Positions 5,148-5,162 of a stretch of DNA of 5,162 nucleotides are shown piece after piece (position 1 is the first letter of the stretch; every line of letters starts with the position of its first letter). The stretch covers positions 1 through 5,162 of the forward strand of contig JAJISH010000265.1 of NCBI GenBank assembly GCA_022848825.1, given 5' to 3'. A program made the position numbers and the translations under genes. Source of the stretch: Thermoplasmatota archaeon. GTDB lineage: Archaea; Thermoplasmatota; Thermoplasmata; RBG-16-68-12; JAGMCJ01. The notes beneath the pieces were generated by a model. That model searched no databases. It worked only from the letters and a program-made list of their open reading frames with translations, and was not told where the DNA came from.

Positions 5148-5159
5148 AATCCTTTTTAG
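5148..5159 (+). promoter_or_regulatory. Outward-facing promoter element at the right edge
   Basis: AATCCTTTTTAG on the + strand resembles the other promoter elements here (AAGCCTTTT). A gene start would be expected near 5180, just outside the window, divergent from the TIM-barrel gene. Confidence 0.35.
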
Positions 5160-5162
5160 CGG

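Overview
The window looks like a piece of a GC-rich archaeal chromosome, possibly Thermoplasmatota-like, although the lineage is a guess. The main evidence is promoter architecture. Five predicted starts (GTG 637+, ATG 2613-, ATG 2716+, ATG 5105- and probably ATG 4106-) have an AT-rich TATA-like element centred about 26-29 bp upstream and no well-placed ribosome binding site. That is the arrangement expected for leaderless archaeal mRNAs. Several of these elements share the core AAGCCTTT. Gene content also fits archaea: small zinc-ribbon proteins, a PD-(D/E)XK-like protein and an endonuclease IV-type TIM barrel. No rRNA, tRNA, CRISPR array or insertion sequence was seen.

Left part (1-1188, + strand). 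The window opens inside a drug/metabolite (EamA) transporter that appears to lack about 100 internal residues while staying in frame. A 63 bp gap with a TATA-like element leads to a small PD-(D/E)XK-like protein. Its charged tail overlaps, tail to tail, a zinc-ribbon gene on the other strand.

Middle part (1178-2613, - strand). Read leftward, a ten-helix membrane protein of an uncharacterised family is followed 4 bp later by what looks like the N-terminal stub of a B3/4-domain protein. Next comes a DUF6487-like zinc-ribbon protein whose own TATA box overlaps the end of the stub. The stub and the shortened transporter are two eroded genes within 1.6 kb.

Right-centre (2616-3558). A divergent promoter region of about 100 bp separates the membrane-protein gene from a rightward class I methyltransferase with an N-terminal zinc ribbon. 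A hairpin sits on the methyltransferase stop codon.

Right part (3559-5162, - strand). A small winged-helix-like protein is preceded by a possible 94-residue unknown ORF that overlaps it by ATGA and has its own promoter-like element. A region of about 195 bp without a recognised gene follows, holding a 10 bp palindrome and a short hairpin. Beyond it lies the endonuclease IV-like TIM-barrel gene. At the right edge its promoter is back to back with a second one pointing out of the window.

Most genes look like independent single-gene units rather than one pathway. Only two pairs look operon-like: membrane protein plus B3/4 stub, and the 94-residue ORF plus winged-helix protein. The second pair is the best candidate for something undescribed.
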